A stretch of 15,464 nucleotides of DNA from an uncultured Bacilli bacterium (GTDB lineage: Bacteria > Bacillota_I > Bacilli_A > RF39 > UBA660), in NCBI GenBank assembly GCA_949025205.1, contig CARMXJ010000032.1:1-15464 (forward strand), written 5' to 3'. This document shows, in pieces, positions 14,063 through 15,464 of this stretch. The notes below the pieces were generated by a model. It searched no databases. It had not been told where the DNA came from and worked only from the letters and a program-made list of their open reading frames with translations. A program made the translations under genes and the position numbers. Position 1 is the first letter of the stretch. Each line of letters opens with the position of its first letter.

Positions 14063-14848
14063 CTAGTTTTCTTCTACTATTTCTTCAGTAGTTTCTTCTG
14101 TAGATTCTTCTTCTGCTACTTCATTTGCTTTTTCTACTTCAGGAGTTTCTTCTACAGTTGTTTCTACAACTTCATCTACTACTGTTTCTTCTTCGTAAGA
14201 AATAATTTCAAATTCTTGTTTTTTGCCATTATTTTTTACAGCTGTTTTAATTAAAACTAATGAATTTTTTGGCCCTGGAATATTTCCACTAACCAAAATA
14301 TAATTTTCTTCCGCATTTACTTCTACGATTTGTAAATTTTGAATTGTAATGGTCTCATTTCCCATATGTCCTGGTAATTTTTTACCTTTTAGAACTCTTT
14401 TTGGTAACATTGTACCCATTGAACCTGGTCCTCTATGATAATGAGAGCCATGTCCCATTGGACCACGATTTTGGTTATGTCTTTTGATAACACCTTGGAA
14501 ACCTTTTCCTTTTGATGTACCTGTAACATCTACAACTTCTCCCACTTCAAATACACTTGCATCTAAAGTTTGGCCAATTGTATATTCTCCATCTACATTT
14601 CTTAATTCTTTTAAGAAGCGCTTAGGTGTTGTATTTGCTTTTTTAGCATGCCCTATTTCTTGTCTAGTGGCATTTTTTTCTTTTTTGTCTACTACGCCAA
14701 GTTGAATTGCACTGTATCCATCAGATTCAACAGTCTTCACTTGCATTACAGTATTTGGAGTAATTTCTACTACTGTAACAGGAATTAGTTTTCCATCTTT
14801 TGAAAATACTTGTGTCATTCCAATTTTGCGTCCTAAGATTCCTTTCAT
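14063..14848 (-). CDS. rplC: 50S ribosomal protein L3 with acidic C-terminal tail
   Basis: L3 nucleates 50S assembly and extends a loop to the peptidyl-transferase centre. Residues 1 to about 208 are ordinary: MKGILGRKIGMTQVF start, DVTGTSKGKGFQGVIKRHNQ (107-126), RGPMGHGSHYHRGPGSMGTM (128-147), LPGHMGNETITIQNLQIVEV and NSLVLIKTAVK. The family ends near here (about 205-215 residues). This protein goes on for 51 residues (211-261; QEFEIISYEEETVVDEVVET and on) with 21 Glu, 1 Asp and 1 Lys. The tail is in frame, ends in TAG and contains the normal gap to rplD, so it is not an obvious frameshift. It follows rpsJ by 20 nt. Confidence 0.97.
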   Translation of the reverse strand: MKGILGRKIGMTQVFSKDGKLIPVTVVEITPNTVMQVKTVESDGYSAIQLGVVDKKEKNATRQEIGHAKKANTTPKRFLKELRNVDGEYTIGQTLDASVFEVGEVVDVTGTSKGKGFQGVIKRHNQNRGPMGHGSHYHRGPGSMGTMLPKRVLKGKKLPGHMGNETITIQNLQIVEVNAEENYILVSGNIPGPKNSLVLIKTAVKNNGKKQEFEIISYEEETVVDEVVETTVEETPEVEKANEVAEEESTEETTEEIVEEN

Positions 14849-14868
14849 ATTTTCTTTCCTTCCTTTAA

Positions 14869-15177
14869 TTATAATTTGATATCGATGTCTACACCACTTG
14901 GTATGTCTAAGTGTGTTAAAGCATCAATGATTTCTTTACTAGGTTCTAGTATATCGATAAGTCTTTTGTGTGTACGACTTTCAAATTGTTCTCTAGAATC
15001 TTTGTATTTATGAACTGCTCTTAATACTGTTATTTTTTCAATTTCAGTAGGAAGAGGGATTGGTCCACTAACACGTCCTCCTAGTCTTTTTACGGTTTCT
15101 ACAATTTTTCCAGCAGCTAAATCCAATATTTTATTGTCATAAGCTCTTAAATTGATACGTACTTTGTTTTTTGACAT
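14869..15177 (-). CDS. rpsJ: 30S ribosomal protein S10 / NusE
   Basis: Protein of 102 residues, the family length. VRINLRAYDNKILDLAAGKI (6-25), RLGGRVSGPIPLPTE (31-45) and VLRAVHKYKDSREQFESRTH (51-70) with KRLIDILEP are diagnostic. S10 belongs to the 30S head and, as NusE with NusB, takes part in transcription antitermination. It is the first gene of the operon. AAAGGAG at 15188-15194 is 10 nt before the ATG, at the long end of normal spacing, and a small hairpin lies directly upstream of that site. Confidence 0.98.
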   Translation of the reverse strand: MSKNKVRINLRAYDNKILDLAAGKIVETVKRLGGRVSGPIPLPTEIEKITVLRAVHKYKDSREQFESRTHKRLIDILEPSKEIIDALTHLDIPSGVDIDIKL

Positions 15178-15306
15178 ATTCTATTGTCTCCTTTCGCCTA
15201 TATCTAGTATAGACTAGCTCCGTACAAATTCCCTGATTTTTCTAAATATTGTTTTAACAACTCCACCTAGTGTATCAGCAACCTCGCACATCCAAGCTGT
15301 CATACA
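15178..15306 (-). promoter_or_regulatory. Structured 5' leader of the S10 operon
   Basis: From the predicted transcription start near 15306 to the rpsJ ATG the leader is about 129 nt. The very 5' end can form a 9-bp stem: UGUAU-(GA bulge)-CAGC (15306-15296) with GCUG-AUACA (15279-15271), closing a 16-nt loop that contains GCGAGGUU. A second hairpin, GUCUAUA-CUAGA-UAUAGGC (15214-15196, one U-G pair), ends 1 nt before the AAAGGAG site. The GAGGTTGCTGATACAC stretch resembles, from memory, sequence upstream of rpsJ in other Gram-positive bacteria, so a conserved cis-regulatory RNA is plausible. Pairing is read by eye only; the ligand is unknown. Confidence 0.5.
15214..15303 (-). CDS. Candidate 29-codon small ORF in the S10 leader
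   Basis: An ATG at 15303 opens a frame of 29 codons ending in TAG at 15216-15214, beginning MTAWMCEVADTLGG and ending VKTIFRKIREFVRS, a basic and possibly amphipathic tail. No ribosome binding site precedes it, and if transcription starts near 15306 the message would be almost leaderless. A second in-frame ATG at 15291 also lacks a site. The frame overlaps the leader stem, and it uses CGG, AGG and AGC codons close together, which are uncommon in the neighbouring genes. It may be a leader peptide, but a chance frame in a structured RNA is at least as likely. Confidence 0.22.
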   Translation of the reverse strand: MTAWMCEVADTLGGVVKTIFRKIREFVRS

Positions 15307-15312
15307 GATTCC

Positions 15313-15341
15313 ATTTTAACACTATATAATATGAAATGCAA
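15313..15341 (-). promoter_or_regulatory. Predicted main promoter of the S10-spc-alpha operon
   Basis: On the minus strand TAAAAT (15313-15318) carries an upstream TG, giving an extended -10 (TGTTAAAAT). After a 17-bp spacer lies TTGCAT (15336-15341) as -35, matching the conserved TTG. Transcription would begin near 15306. It is the only good candidate upstream of rpsJ in this window. Confidence 0.65.
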
Positions 15342-15464
15342 GCAGAAATTATTGCAAATTTTTTGCTTTTTCCTATAAAATTTTACATTACTTCCGCTGC
15401 AAGCAGCGGAAGACCCATAATCTATGATGCAGAAACAATAATAGAAAACCAAAACGAATTTACA
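15342..15464. other. Non-coding stretch upstream of the S10 promoter
   Basis: No gene can be supported here. On the minus strand one frame is open from the edge to a TGA at 15300, but its composition is not protein-like and it crosses the promoter. Another minus frame ends in TAG about 42 nt from the edge and could be the last codons of an upstream gene, which is too short to judge. The stretch holds the palindrome at 15391-15412 and a small inverted repeat GCAAA-AAA-TTTGC just upstream of the -35 region. Confidence 0.5.
15391..15412. repeat. Perfect 22-bp GC-rich palindrome upstream of the S10 promoter
   Basis: Two perfect 10-bp arms, CTTCCGCTGC and GCAGCGGAAG, are separated by AA. It is strikingly GC-rich against the AT-rich surroundings. 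As RNA it would form a hairpin with a 9-bp stem and 4-nt loop on either strand, but neither side has a T-run, so a simple intrinsic terminator is not supported. It may be an operator, a processing hairpin or the end structure of an upstream transcript. Confidence 0.7.

Noticed and set aside
1200..15177. UGA reassigned to Trp as in Mycoplasma
   Set aside because: No in-frame TGA occurs in any of the 29 genes and Trp is always TGG, so the window gives no evidence of recoding, only of TGA avoidance.
15391..15412. Palindrome as an intrinsic terminator of an upstream gene
   Set aside because: The arms are perfect, but TAATGTAAAATTTT on one side and ACCCATAATC on the other are not proper T-runs.
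15300..15464. Minus-strand frame open from the right edge for 54 codons
   Set aside because: It reads through the palindrome, the promoter and the leader start, has many Cys and Phe residues in an AT-driven pattern, and shows no recognisable motif.
1..15464. CRISPR array, phage, transposon, tRNA or rRNA genes, or a defence system
   Set aside because: None is visible. The operon is continuous housekeeping DNA and the only accessory-looking gene is the partial surface protein.

Overview
This window is one long ribosomal-protein operon on the minus strand, flanked by short non-coding DNA on the right and an unrelated surface-protein gene on the left. Transcription runs from right to left. Features pointing to the host: AT-rich DNA with strong AGGAGG-type ribosome binding sites; gene order S10-spc-alpha with adk-map-infA-rpmJ in the middle; a four-cysteine adenylate kinase; a 61-residue zinc-type S14; and no rpmD. 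Together they suggest a low-GC Bacilli/Mollicutes-like Firmicute, perhaps an uncultured gut lineage. That placement is inference; no species is recognisable. The standard code fits, since Trp is read from TGG throughout.

Right edge (15178-15464): no credible protein gene in the distal part. It holds a perfect GC-rich 22-bp palindrome (15391-15412), an extended -10 promoter (15313-15341) and a leader of about 129 nt. The leader can fold a bulged 9-bp stem at its 5' end and also contains a 29-codon small ORF.

Main operon (1200-15177): 29 complete genes, in transcription order rpsJ, rplC, rplD, rplW, rplB, rpsS, rplV, rpsC, rplP, rpmC, rpsQ, rplN, rplX, rplE, rpsN, rpsH, rplF, rplR, rpsE, rplO, secY, adk, map, infA, rpmJ, rpsM, rpsK, rpoA, rplQ. 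No gap exceeds 22 nt and several genes overlap, so the classical S10, spc and alpha operons look fused into one unit. It supplies ribosomal proteins, the Sec translocon channel, adenylate kinase, methionine aminopeptidase, initiation factor 1 and the RNA polymerase alpha subunit. A hairpin terminator overlaps the rplQ stop codon.

Left edge (1-1163): a separate promoter drives a cut-off gene for an anchored or secreted surface protein of unknown function.

Most of the window is conserved housekeeping DNA and I found no new multi-gene system. The unusual points are protein tails (acidic tail on L3, basic extension on IF-1, lysine-rich replacement of the L24 C-terminus), an altered adenylate kinase P-loop, complete absence of TGA stops with many TAG stops, stop codons fused to the next Shine-Dalgarno, and the S10 leader.
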